A DNA stretch of 29,113 nt. It comes from a virus. The number at the start of each line of letters is the position of its first letter. The stretch's first letter is position 1. The notes below the pieces were generated by a model, which searched no databases, had not been told where the DNA came from, and worked only from the letters and a program-made list of their open reading frames with translations. Of the stretch, positions 16,734 to 25,771 are shown one piece after another. The stretch covers positions 1-29,113 of the IMG/VR virus record IMGVR_UViG_3300027985_000592, one strand, 5' to 3'. The position numbers and the translations under genes are program-made.

Positions 16734-19700
16734 AGTAATTGCGGCTTTCGCGCAGTTTTTTGACGATCAGGGCGACCCGGTAGAAAACGGCTGGCTTCGC
16801 TTTTTAGTCAGCGCCACCAATAACACCGACAAAGAAACCTATTCAGATGCCAATCAAACTGTTGCTAATGCCAATCCACTTCAATTAGACGCAGCAGGCA
16901 GATGCCCAAACGTTTTTGGCCAGGGCAAATATAGGGTCGTGCTTTTCGAAAATAATCCTGTCACCAATCTGCCCGGCAGCCAGCTTGCAGAATTTGATCC
17001 TGTTTTTGCACAGGTCATCACCGAAAGCGCCGGCGAAAATTTCAGCGAATGGGATGTCGATGTTACATATGAAGTTGGTTCAATTGTCAGCTATCAGCAC
17101 AGCTATTATCGCAGCTTTACTTCCGGCAACCTTGGCAATTTTCCCGACAGCAGCCCTACACAATGGGAGCAGATCTCATTTTTAAGATACTATAATCCGT
17201 CTGTCAGCTACTATACTGATGATATTGTCGTTTATAATTCACAGTTTTATTTTTCCTTGGCCGATGCCAACCAGGGCAACCAGCCGGATATATCGCCCGC
17301 CTGGTGGGATGCTTTAGGCTCCGGCACGATCCTAACAAATTGGGAAGAAAACGGGACCGACTTTCGCCCGACAGCAGCAGGATATAATATCGGCGATGCC
17401 GTCAACTATGTCGGCACCATGTACCTTGATGCCTTTGGGATTTTTCCCGAAACTCCTGCAGCACTACCGACAGCCGATTATGAGGTAGCGAACAAACTTT
17501 ATGTCGATACCCTGCGTGATGACGTAATGAAATGGCAGGGTGAATGGGTGCCGGGAACATATGAAACCTATGATGTGGTCAGAGATGATCAATGGACCAT
17601 GATCGCAAATACGACTACTATAGAAAGGGCAGCGCCGCAAAATTCGGGGGATGCGTTTTGGGTGCGCGATTTATATAGCCCGCCGGCGTTATCTTCCACT
17701 TCAGCAAGCGAGAACGTGCTTTATATTGGCCAGCGTTATCTTTATGTATCGGCATTTTTAAATACCAATATCAGAATTTATTTTCCCGCTGCTGCTATCG
17801 GCATGAATGTTGAGGTTTGGGCAGTTGTCGATCCTACGGGTGATAAATATATTTTTAACATCGTTCCGCAAAAGACTTTAACGGCTACAGATGTAGACAA
17901 ATGGGTTGAACTGAATTTAGAGCAATCATTTGTTCCTAAAAATACGACTGTCGATTTTATCATGGTAGTAAGGCCGTCAACGGGAGCCACCACATTCACC
18001 CATGAATGGGTCTACAGCAAGGCAGACGGCGATCCCGCAGCCGGAGAAATCAACCATCAAAGCAGCAATCTTGATCAAATCAGAGTCCATGAGCAGGATA
18101 ATACTTTAACGGATCGCACCAGTGAGCTTGATAATATCGGACCAGGATCAACGATCTATATGGATGCAAGCGATTATACGTGGGAAGTGCTGCAAGCTTC
18201 TAAAACGGGTGATGTCTATTCTTTTACGGTCGATCCGGGTGCAAGAGCAGCAGATGCCACCACGGATTTCACGTTTCAATATTTAGCCTCAACTTCAATA
18301 AATTATGTTTATAACACTAATCTTTATGCTTCTGAAAGCCGCATTTCAGGCTATTTTGCAAATGAGTATGAACCGACTAACGCCGCTTATATCAACGATA
18401 ACGGCTATGGTTTAGATATTCAGATTCAAAATGTGATCACTTCCGCTGATTGGGAAGTGGTCGCAACGCCGCCCGGTTTTGGGTTTATCAGCAGCGCGGG
18501 CGGCGGCGGATCTGGCTTAACTTATTGGGAAGAAGTCGGGGATATCTTTAGACCTGTTACGACCAAAGTAGGTCAGCTCGGAGATGCCACGCACCTGATT
18601 GAGTCCCTATTTGTCATGGATTCAGGTGTTATTTATCTAGGCGACAGTCAGGATTTAGAGCTTTTCCATGACGGTACTGACTCTTGGCTTGAAAATAATA
18701 CCGGGGATTTATATCTGCAAAACAGCTCGGCCAATAGTATCTTTTTAATAGCCAATAGCAATAGCTGGGAAATAGCGTCAAACGGCGATATCATCCCTGA
18801 TACTACCGCAGCTTATGACTTCGGATCGACTAGCTTTAGAATTGACAAAGGCTGGTTCACAAGTCTTGAAATAACTAATATTCCTACAATAAACGGTGCT
18901 GATTTCATAACTACAGTATTACCATCACAAGTAGGCCATACAGGAGAATTTCTACAAACAGACGGCGCAGGTAATTTATCATGGGCTGTAGCAGGTGGCG
19001 GTGGGACAACTCTTGTTTATTGGGAAGAGAACATAGATACATTTCGCCCAAAAACGACTAAAGTTGGGCAATTAGGGGATAGTACACATTTAATTGAACT
19101 TGTGTATTTAATGTCAGACGGTTTTATTTATTTTGGGGATAGTCAAGAAGCATCAATCCAATATTATAGCAGTGCAAATACACTTTATCTAGCATCAGCA
19201 AATAATATGGATCTTGATGTCGGGTTTAATTTATCAATTGCAGTTTTAAGCGACTGTTATTTTGATATAACCGGTGATACATATTTTAATGTAAATCCGG
19301 CTTCCAATTTCAATTTTCAATTCTCTTCAACAACATACTGGCAGATATCAAATACGGGCGCGATTCTTGTCGGGGCTTCAAATCCCTTAGCTGATATTGG
19401 TGATACAACCAACCGAGTCAATAAGCTGTGGGCTGTAGATGCCGAGTTTACAAATACACCTACCATTGGTGGAGCAGATTTTATAACGACAGTTTTACCT
19501 TCACAAGCAACGCATGCGGGAGAGTTCCTTCAAACAGATGGTGCAGGTACTTTGAGCTGGGTGGCAGCAGGCGGTGGAAGTTTAACAGCATGGGAAGAAA
19601 ATGGCAATGACCTAAGGCCGGTAACAACCAAGGTTAGTGATTTAGGAGATCCAACCCATTTACTTGTTTATGCATATATCTGTGATGGTGGTAGATTATA

Positions 19701-21135
19701 TTTTGGAGATGGCCAGGATTTTTCAATCTATCATGATGGTTTATCAGCATATTTAACAAATATGACCGGCTCATTATATTTTGAAACACCAAACAACATA
19801 CTTTTTAGGACCAACTCAACTAATCAATGGATATTAGATACCACCGGAGCTTTTAGACCGGTAACAACTAATACTGTTGATATCGGCACAACATCATTAA
19901 GAGTAAAAAAAGGTTGGTTTGTCGATGGAGAATTTACAAATACTCCAACAATCGGCAGTGCTGATTTTATTACTACTGTTCTGCCCGCACAAGCAACGCA
20001 TTCGGGCGAATATCTCCAGACCGATGGGGCCGGAACCTTATCATGGGCGGCAGTATCAGCGTTGTCTTCATGGGAAGAGAGTAGCGATGATCTAAGACCT
20101 GTCGTCAGTGGTACTGGTAATCTTGGCGATAGTACACATTTAATTGAAGGTGCTTACTTCAACGACAACGCAACGATCAATTTAGGTACAAGCCAAGATA
20201 TCAGAATCTATCATGATTCTACAAACAGCTACATCGAAAACAGGACCGGCGTTTTTAATATAGGGACTTTTTCTGCTCTTACACTTCAATTTTACACCAA
20301 TTCAATCAATCAATGGGCAATACAAGGAACCGGGGAACTTGTACCGGGAACCGCAGGAGCAAAAGATATCGGTACGACAGCTTTAGAAGTAAGAAATATC
20401 TATCAAAGCGATAGCGGCCATCATTACCTTGGTAGTGATCAAGATATGGATATCTATCATAGTGGATCGGTTGGATATATTTACAATGGCACAGGAGTTT
20501 TAAGAGTCGGTACAACCGCAGCAAATGCGATTTATTTTGATGTAAATAGCACAACAAGATGGACGATGGATTCAAGCGGTCATTTAGTCCCAAGTGGCCC
20601 AGGAGTTTATAATATCGGTTCAACCGCAGCAGAAGTGAATCATATTTATCAGGCAGATTCCGCGATACATTATTTTGGTTCGGATCAAGACTTAGAAATC
20701 TATCATGATGGATCGAATGGATATATCGTCAATAATACAGGTCAAGTCTTCATAAATGGAGAAGTATTAGGCACCGGCTTAAAGTGTGTGTCGTTTTATT
20801 ATGAAGGCACCGCCCAGGATGAAGATTATATCGTAATTGATAGTACATCCGGTCAAGGGTTCAGGTTCGATGAAGATGTAACGATAACAGATATTACCAT
20901 TCATGCCCGTGTTGCGCCTACAGGTGCGAGTTTGATTGTTTATCCAATTAAAAATGAAACTGAAATCGGCGCAAGCAGTGCAACATTAACAAGCGGATCT
21001 TACATAGCCAAAACAGATATAGCAGATATCACAATCACAGCAGACACCGATAGATTCGGTTTAATTATAAAACAGATTGGATCGACTGAGCCGGGACAGG
21101 GCATAACGGTAGTTGTCCATTATTCAAATAATTAA
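16726..21135 (+). CDS. Large modular tail fibre 1
   Basis: This 1469-residue fibre is the largest product here. I chose the ATG at 16726 (MSRVIAAFAQFF), which matches the start of fibre 2, over a TTG at 16696. Residues 1-105 are an anchor domain shared with fibre 2. Two modules at about 106-200 have the pattern of CBM5/12-type chitin-binding modules: W, VTYEVGSIVSYQHSYYRS, NFPDSSPTQW. A third related one follows near 270-320. WEE...RP units start at residues 206, 601, 766, 956 and 1116, and the last four contain LGDxTHL and YHDGT-type strands. A linker with FITTVLPSQ and LQTDGAGxLSW is repeated three times. The C-terminal 120 residues are a different beta domain, with no S74 chaperone. Base composition drops sharply after about 18880. 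Confidence 0.85.
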   Translation: MSRVIAAFAQFFDDQGDPVENGWLRFLVSATNNTDKETYSDANQTVANANPLQLDAAGRCPNVFGQGKYRVVLFENNPVTNLPGSQLAEFDPVFAQVITESAGENFSEWDVDVTYEVGSIVSYQHSYYRSFTSGNLGNFPDSSPTQWEQISFLRYYNPSVSYYTDDIVVYNSQFYFSLADANQGNQPDISPAWWDALGSGTILTNWEENGTDFRPTAAGYNIGDAVNYVGTMYLDAFGIFPETPAALPTADYEVANKLYVDTLRDDVMKWQGEWVPGTYETYDVVRDDQWTMIANTTTIERAAPQNSGDAFWVRDLYSPPALSSTSASENVLYIGQRYLYVSAFLNTNIRIYFPAAAIGMNVEVWAVVDPTGDKYIFNIVPQKTLTATDVDKWVELNLEQSFVPKNTTVDFIMVVRPSTGATTFTHEWVYSKADGDPAAGEINHQSSNLDQIRVHEQDNTLTDRTSELDNIGPGSTIYMDASDYTWEVLQASKTGDVYSFTVDPGARAADATTDFTFQYLASTSINYVYNTNLYASESRISGYFANEYEPTNAAYINDNGYGLDIQIQNVITSADWEVVATPPGFGFISSAGGGGSGLTYWEEVGDIFRPVTTKVGQLGDATHLIESLFVMDSGVIYLGDSQDLELFHDGTDSWLENNTGDLYLQNSSANSIFLIANSNSWEIASNGDIIPDTTAAYDFGSTSFRIDKGWFTSLEITNIPTINGADFITTVLPSQVGHTGEFLQTDGAGNLSWAVAGGGGTTLVYWEENIDTFRPKTTKVGQLGDSTHLIELVYLMSDGFIYFGDSQEASIQYYSSANTLYLASANNMDLDVGFNLSIAVLSDCYFDITGDTYFNVNPASNFNFQFSSTTYWQISNTGAILVGASNPLADIGDTTNRVNKLWAVDAEFTNTPTIGGADFITTVLPSQATHAGEFLQTDGAGTLSWVAAGGGSLTAWEENGNDLRPVTTKVSDLGDPTHLLVYAYICDGGRLYFGDGQDFSIYHDGLSAYLTNMTGSLYFETPNNILFRTNSTNQWILDTTGAFRPVTTNTVDIGTTSLRVKKGWFVDGEFTNTPTIGSADFITTVLPAQATHSGEYLQTDGAGTLSWAAVSALSSWEESSDDLRPVVSGTGNLGDSTHLIEGAYFNDNATINLGTSQDIRIYHDSTNSYIENRTGVFNIGTFSALTLQFYTNSINQWAIQGTGELVPGTAGAKDIGTTALEVRNIYQSDSGHHYLGSDQDMDIYHSGSVGYIYNGTGVLRVGTTAANAIYFDVNSTTRWTMDSSGHLVPSGPGVYNIGSTAAEVNHIYQADSAIHYFGSDQDLEIYHDGSNGYIVNNTGQVFINGEVLGTGLKCVSFYYEGTAQDEDYIVIDSTSGQGFRFDEDVTITDITIHARVAPTGASLIVYPIKNETEIGASSATLTSGSYIAKTDIADITITADTDRFGLIIKQIGSTEPGQGITVVVHYSNN

Positions 21136-21144
21136 AGGCATATT

Positions 21145-22161
21145 ATGGCTATTTTATATTCGGGGCAAAATTCAGATAATAAAATATTCAATCCTGATTT
21201 TGACTACTGGGACTATGCAACCAGCCAGACCTCTTCAGGTTTCGGATCCGATAATAGAGGATATAATTTGCATGTAGGTGCCAGCAAGACCCATAGTAGA
21301 CAAGCGTTTACATTGGGTCAAGTGGATGTACCGGGAAATCCTACATATTACAGCAGAACTGTTGTTACTGCTGGATCTGCGGCAGGAGATTACTGTTTAA
21401 AACAATATCTAATTGAAAATGTTGGTACTCTATCAGGTGGCCCATGTACATTTTCGTTTTGGGTGAAGGCAGATTCAAGTAAAAATATAGCTACTGAATT
21501 CATACAAAACTTCGGCAGTGGTGGGAGTCCAACTGCCTCTGTGGATACTTTAGGAGTAACAACACACAGTCTAACAACATCATGGCAAAAATTTACAGCA
21601 ACTCTTAATCTTCCTTCTGTTAGTGGTGCAACATTAGGCACGAATGGCGATGATCGATTGACATTAAATATTTGGTTTGATGCCGGATCTACTTATAATT
21701 CGAGAACAAATAATTTAGGCCATCAGAGCGGAACATTTGATATTGCTCGAATGCGCTTGGTGCGAGGCACAGATGACGGCGATAATATCAATACGGATTT
21801 ATTATTGGATAGAATGCATTGTAATCGTTATACATACAAAATTATTTCTGTCGCTGCATATGCTAAATTCGGTTCCGGCTATTGGGATAACACGACTGCT
21901 GCAAATGTGATGCTTCAAAATCCGAATAAAATGAGGATTACTCCCCATACATTAACTACAAGTGGTGCTGGCACGTTTCTTCTGAGAGCATCAACCGGAG
22001 CTAAAACGGTTACAGGTATAAGTTTAACTTTATCAAATCCCGATATAATCAATTTGAGTTGTACTGTTGCAAGTGGAGGGATTGCAGGTGAAGCAACACA
22101 TTTATTGGCTAATAATAATACAGCCGCTTATATTTTATTAGATGCTGAATTTACGCCGTAA
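21145..22161 (+). CDS. Tail-associated protein with carbohydrate-binding jelly-roll-like domain
   Basis: The product has 338 residues. From residue 14 it shows the layout of CBM4/9-like or related phage carbohydrate-binding domains: IFNPDFDYWDYATSQTS, then a Gly-rich segment, YCLKQYLIENVGTL, CTFSFWVKADSS, TSWQKFTATLNLPS, LTLNIWFDAGS and FDIARMRLVRG. This alternating strand pattern, with conserved Trp and Phe in FSFWVKA, is characteristic. The last 100 residues form a smaller beta domain. Lying between two fibre genes, it is probably a further receptor-binding or glycan-binding tail component. It shares the low GC content of the end of fibre 1. AAAGG at 21134-21138 is the ribosome-binding site. 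Confidence 0.75.
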   Translation: MAILYSGQNSDNKIFNPDFDYWDYATSQTSSGFGSDNRGYNLHVGASKTHSRQAFTLGQVDVPGNPTYYSRTVVTAGSAAGDYCLKQYLIENVGTLSGGPCTFSFWVKADSSKNIATEFIQNFGSGGSPTASVDTLGVTTHSLTTSWQKFTATLNLPSVSGATLGTNGDDRLTLNIWFDAGSTYNSRTNNLGHQSGTFDIARMRLVRGTDDGDNINTDLLLDRMHCNRYTYKIISVAAYAKFGSGYWDNTTAANVMLQNPNKMRITPHTLTTSGAGTFLLRASTGAKTVTGISLTLSNPDIINLSCTVASGGIAGEATHLLANNNTAAYILLDAEFTP

Positions 22162-22170
22162 GGATTAATC

Positions 22171-24576
22171 ATGGGCAGAATAATACCAGCTTTCGCGCAG
22201 TTCTTCGATGGAGAAGGCGACCCATTAGTCGATGGTTGGCTTCGTTTTCTGGTTTCTGGTAGCAACAACACGGATAAAGATACTTTTGCTGATGCGTCCT
22301 TAAAAATAAAAAACGCCAATCCATTGCAGTTAGATGCCGAGGGCAGATGTCCTGATGTTTTCGGCCTAGGTGATTATCGCGTTATTTCATATCATTTTAA
22401 TCCTGAAGATGAAACAAACCCTGGCGAGCAAGTACAAGTTAAAGATCCTGTTACAGCGCAATTAGCAGGCGAGGCGGGCGGCGGCGGCGGGACCGGCATA
22501 CCCACATGGAGTTCAATTATCGTTTATGCCCTAAATGATATTGTTTATTATAACGGCAAATATTACTCATCTTTAAATGCCACGAATTTAAATCAAAATC
22601 CTGAAATTGAGACAGCCTATTGGGAAGTCATAGAATGGCTGCATGTCTGGAATGCCACGGTTACATATAATGATAATGACCTGGTACGATATGAGGACTA
22701 TCTTTATTTTTCAATTCAAGGCTCAAATCTAAATCAACAACCGGATGAAAGCCCGTCATATTGGTATCGGATTTCGGGCTATATCATTGAGAGCAATAAT
22801 AAAACCGATGATTATGAAGTTTTACCGACCGAATTTGATCAACTTTTCATTTTGGGATCAGGGACAGCCGCAGACAAGACGTTTACTTTGCCGGTGATGG
22901 CCGCTTCAATGGATCATTTTAGGCTGTGGGTCTATAATGCATCCGATTATAATCTGACAGTTCAGACTCAAGGCGGGTCAACTATCTGGCTCGAAACTGA
23001 TCTGACAATTGAAAAAGGCGCATGGATTGAGCTTGATTATGTGGCAAGCTATGACCATTGGCTTGTTAAAGGCAATGCGGGGACTCTTTTTGGCGGACAG
23101 ATTTTAGGGACCGCTACAACTCCGATTGATACTTTATATCTCGATAACCTTATTATTAATAACGGCTTTACGATTCCGACAGATGAATATTTGTATTTCG
23201 GTGATTCAAGCGAAAGTTCTATACGGTATTCGAGCGGTGATATATCATTATACTTAAATTCAACTGTTGCCATTGATTTAAATGCCACGACAGATATCAA
23301 TTTCACGGCAGGAAACGATTGCATTTTCAGCATAACAGGCGATCTTGTTTTAAATGTTGGTGCAGCGCAAGATATATTTTTTCAATTCAATTCGATTGAT
23401 TTCTGGCAGATGGCAGACACGGGTGAGCTATTGCCGGGTGCAAGTAATCCCAATTCTGACATTGGTTCTACTTCTGCAAGGGTTAACGGATTTTACGGTG
23501 ACAATTTTTATGCAGGCCCATTAGGACGATTTGATATAGACGGTGAGCTGTTTCTATTTCACAACTCATTCGATGGCTATCTTACGTGTAACACCGGCAA
23601 TCTGCGCCTTGCTGTGACCGGGACCGATGATCTGTATTTTATTACTGATTTCGGCACGATGGCAGTTTTTAATGATCAAGGTGAAGCTTATTTTTATGAC
23701 GACATTCTTTTAGATACCGATGGCGGCAATATCTGGCTTGGCGCTGATCAGGATATGCAAATTCAGCATACGGGAACAGCGGGTCTTATCTATTGCACTG
23801 GTCAACTGAATATAGGAACTACAACAAGCGTAAGAATTAGTTTTATTACTAACACACTTGAACGTTGGTATATAAATAATGTCGGTGATCTAAGACCCGC
23901 CGCTACAAACACATATAATATTGGAGCTACTACAGCACGGGTCGCTACAGTTTACGGAGTTAACGCTAATTTTAGCGGCACTATAACAGGAACTATTACG
24001 CCTTCAGGAACTACAATATTCTCAGTTGCAGCGCGCTTTAATGATAATATTAATTTATATTTGGGTACAGGCAACGATGCATCTTTTGTATGGAACGCAG
24101 CAGCGAATCGATTGTATACTAATGTAACTAATGATTGGGTTATAACTGTTGATGATGATTTATTAGTTGATGCGGGTGGTACTATTTATCTTTTTGATGC
24201 GGCGGCATTTAGAATATCATCTGGATCGGCTAATTGCGGATCGACAGGAAATAGATGGAGTACGGTTTATTGTGTAACACTTGATGAAAGTTCTGATATA
24301 AGATTGAAACAAAATATTGAACCGTCATTTTTGGGGCTTGATTTTATTAATGCTTTAAATCCGATAGCTTATAATTTTGATACAAAATTGACACGGCATG
24401 GTTTAGCCGCTCAACAGGTTTTAGAGGCCATCGAGAGTCTTGGTTATAAATTAGAGGATTTTGCAGCAATTTCAAATGATAATGATAATTGGGGTTTAAG
24501 CTATACCCAATTTATTGGGCCAATAATCAACGCGATCCAAGAACTGTCACGGAGGATAGATGATAAAACTGACTAA
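22171..24576 (+). CDS. Tail fibre 2 with C-terminal S74 intramolecular chaperone
   Basis: This 801-residue fibre starts with the same anchor as fibre 1 (IIPAFAQFFDGEGDP, GWLRFLVSGSNNTDK, NANPLQLDAEGRCPDVFG). Two CBM5/12-like modules follow at about 112-205 (IVYALNDIVYYNGKYYSSLN, then VTYNDNDLVRYEDYLYFS). The body repeats strands such as IWLGADQDMQIQHTG and WYINNVGDLRPAATN. Residues 708-801 are an S74 peptidase/chaperone domain: SDIRLKQNIEPSFLGLDFIN, then LNPIAYNF, HGLAAQQV and a C-terminal helical segment. In known members this domain promotes trimer folding and cuts itself off just before the Ser of SD, here Ser708. Fibre 1 has no such domain. Confidence 0.87.
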   Translation: MGRIIPAFAQFFDGEGDPLVDGWLRFLVSGSNNTDKDTFADASLKIKNANPLQLDAEGRCPDVFGLGDYRVISYHFNPEDETNPGEQVQVKDPVTAQLAGEAGGGGGTGIPTWSSIIVYALNDIVYYNGKYYSSLNATNLNQNPEIETAYWEVIEWLHVWNATVTYNDNDLVRYEDYLYFSIQGSNLNQQPDESPSYWYRISGYIIESNNKTDDYEVLPTEFDQLFILGSGTAADKTFTLPVMAASMDHFRLWVYNASDYNLTVQTQGGSTIWLETDLTIEKGAWIELDYVASYDHWLVKGNAGTLFGGQILGTATTPIDTLYLDNLIINNGFTIPTDEYLYFGDSSESSIRYSSGDISLYLNSTVAIDLNATTDINFTAGNDCIFSITGDLVLNVGAAQDIFFQFNSIDFWQMADTGELLPGASNPNSDIGSTSARVNGFYGDNFYAGPLGRFDIDGELFLFHNSFDGYLTCNTGNLRLAVTGTDDLYFITDFGTMAVFNDQGEAYFYDDILLDTDGGNIWLGADQDMQIQHTGTAGLIYCTGQLNIGTTTSVRISFITNTLERWYINNVGDLRPAATNTYNIGATTARVATVYGVNANFSGTITGTITPSGTTIFSVAARFNDNINLYLGTGNDASFVWNAAANRLYTNVTNDWVITVDDDLLVDAGGTIYLFDAAAFRISSGSANCGSTGNRWSTVYCVTLDESSDIRLKQNIEPSFLGLDFINALNPIAYNFDTKLTRHGLAAQQVLEAIESLGYKLEDFAAISNDNDNWGLSYTQFIGPIINAIQELSRRIDDKTD

Positions 24577-24946
24577 CAGCCAATGCTCTGCACTCATGAC
24601 ACCGACAATAAAAAAACTTTTTGATGACTCAAGTAGGCAGTTCCCGATCCAAGATGCTTTTAAATTGTCGGATCTGCTGACAGCATTACAAGGCCGGATG
24701 AAAGCGTATTTCGAGCAGGTACAGAAGATTGCCAAAGAAGATAATGCAAAGATTGAGGCAAACGGCGCGGTATCTGGTTTGAGTATCGAAGCACAGAAAA
24801 AGATAGCTGAGTTGAACCGGACCGAGCTTGAATATAATTTTGAAAAGCTTGATATAACCGATGATTGGCCAAAATTAACATTATCTGAAGCATCTATTTT
24901 ACGACCGCTTTTAAATTTGAATGGAGACAAAAAAGATGCCTCTTAA
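24560..24946 (+). CDS. Small helical phage protein (unknown)
   Basis: The 128-residue protein is helical and charged. It starts LTNSQCSALMTPTIKKLFDD, contains AFKLSDLLTALQGRMKAYFEQVQKIAKED (helix) and ends with LDITDDWPKLTLSEASILRPLL. This layout (conserved start, long charged middle helix, then an EI-type segment before the end) recalls small DUF1617-like phage proteins, but the match is weak. It overlaps the fibre 2 stop by 17 bp, with GGAGG at 24550-24554 as ribosome-binding site. Being last but one in the late block, it might be a fibre or tail assembly helper; this is inferred from position only. Confidence 0.6.
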   Translation: MIKLTNSQCSALMTPTIKKLFDDSSRQFPIQDAFKLSDLLTALQGRMKAYFEQVQKIAKEDNAKIEANGAVSGLSIEAQKKIAELNRTELEYNFEKLDITDDWPKLTLSEASILRPLLNLNGDKKDAS

Positions 24947-25088
24947 AAAACGATATCAAAAAATATCAGTGAGCTTTCAAAATCAGGCAAGCGCAGCAAT
25001 AAACAAAATGTTGCAATTGCCTTGGATATGGCTCGAAGATCTAAAAAAAAGAATCAAAGAAAAAGGCGCTGATTATACGATGGAATAA
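24936..25088 (+). CDS. 50-residue basic protein at the end of the late block
   Basis: An ATG at 24936 opens a 50-residue frame with a GGAG at 24922-24925, starting inside the previous gene. The protein is basic and amphipathic, with a central aromatic stretch MLQLPWIWLEDLKKRIKEK. No family is recognised. It ends at 25088 and runs 16 bp into the 3' end of the convergent hydrolase gene, so no terminator separates the opposed blocks. The good ribosome-binding site and the phage-like tight packing argue that it is real; its shortness argues for caution. Confidence 0.5.
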   Translation: MPLKKRYQKISVSFQNQASAAINKMLQLPWIWLEDLKKRIKEKGADYTME

Positions 25089-25771
25089 ACCGGCAGCCCT
25101 GTTATCTTTTCGATTTCTTGTATGAATTGTTTTGGATTGGAATTATCGTCTGATAGATGGATCAGATGGATTTCTTTGGTTCGGCTTAGATCCTGGGCTT
25201 TGAAAAAGCTTTTCACGTTCTCCAGCTCAAAATGGCTCGTCACAATCCTGTCTTTTGTGATCTGCGGCAGCTCCGTGTTTTGCTCTAACAATTCCCGCGA
25301 ATAATTGCACTCCACCATCCAGTGTGTGACTTCTGTAAAATTATACCGTATGTAGTAGGTGTCTGTTGCATAGCAGATCTTTTGGCCGCTGGGCGTTCGG
25401 ATCAGAAACCCTAAAGGCTCGGCTGCGTCGTGCTGGGTTGCAAAGGGCAGGATTGACCAGCCGTTGAAATTAAATTCTTTTTCAGATTCTAAAAGCACCG
25501 GCATGGTATACCAGCTATTATAGTCCAGGTTCTTGAGTGTGCCGGCGGACATGCAGCATGTTATGCCCATTTTCGAAATATCTTTGACGGCCCGGCTGTG
25601 GTCCCTGTGCTCATGGCTTAACAGGCATAATTCGATAGACGAGAGCGTGAAATTTGAACGTTTTTTAAGTTCGGCTATCGGTAGACCGGGATCAATTAAG
25701 ATGCTGTGTGAGCCGTCTCTGATGATGTAGGCGTTGCCTTTAGACGATGAGGCTAAGATTTTAATATTCAA
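25073..25771 (-). CDS. YycJ-like metallo-beta-lactamase-fold hydrolase
   Basis: The 232-residue protein has the full metal-binding set of the MBL fold: SHEHRDH with H53, H55, D57 and H58, then H114 in TQHD, D137 in ATDT and H205 in HLSDDN. The start (LASSSKGNAYIIRDG, then ILIDPGLP) and the MVECNYS and HLIHLS motifs match the YycJ/WalJ group of MBL enzymes, which act on nucleic acids or phosphodiesters. The substrate cannot be told from sequence. The start codon is TTG, inside the upstream gene by 11 bp, with AGAAGG upstream. It is last in the leftward early operon. Possible roles are DNA metabolism or counter-defence (phage Apyc1, an MBL enzyme, destroys cyclic nucleotides), but this is speculation. 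Confidence 0.82.
   Translation of the reverse strand: MNIKILASSSKGNAYIIRDGSHSILIDPGLPIAELKKRSNFTLSSIELCLLSHEHRDHSRAVKDISKMGITCCMSAGTLKNLDYNSWYTMPVLLESEKEFNFNGWSILPFATQHDAAEPLGFLIRTPSGQKICYATDTYYIRYNFTEVTHWMVECNYSRELLEQNTELPQITKDRIVTSHFELENVKSFFKAQDLSRTKEIHLIHLSDDNSNPKQFIQEIEKITGLPVYSIV

Noticed and set aside
20306-20623. 105-residue minus-strand ORF rich in Tyr and Leu
   Set aside because: Shadow of the repetitive fibre 1 strands.
25122-25304. 60-residue plus-strand ORF opposite the hydrolase
   Set aside because: Shadow of a well-supported MBL-fold gene with all metal ligands on the minus strand.
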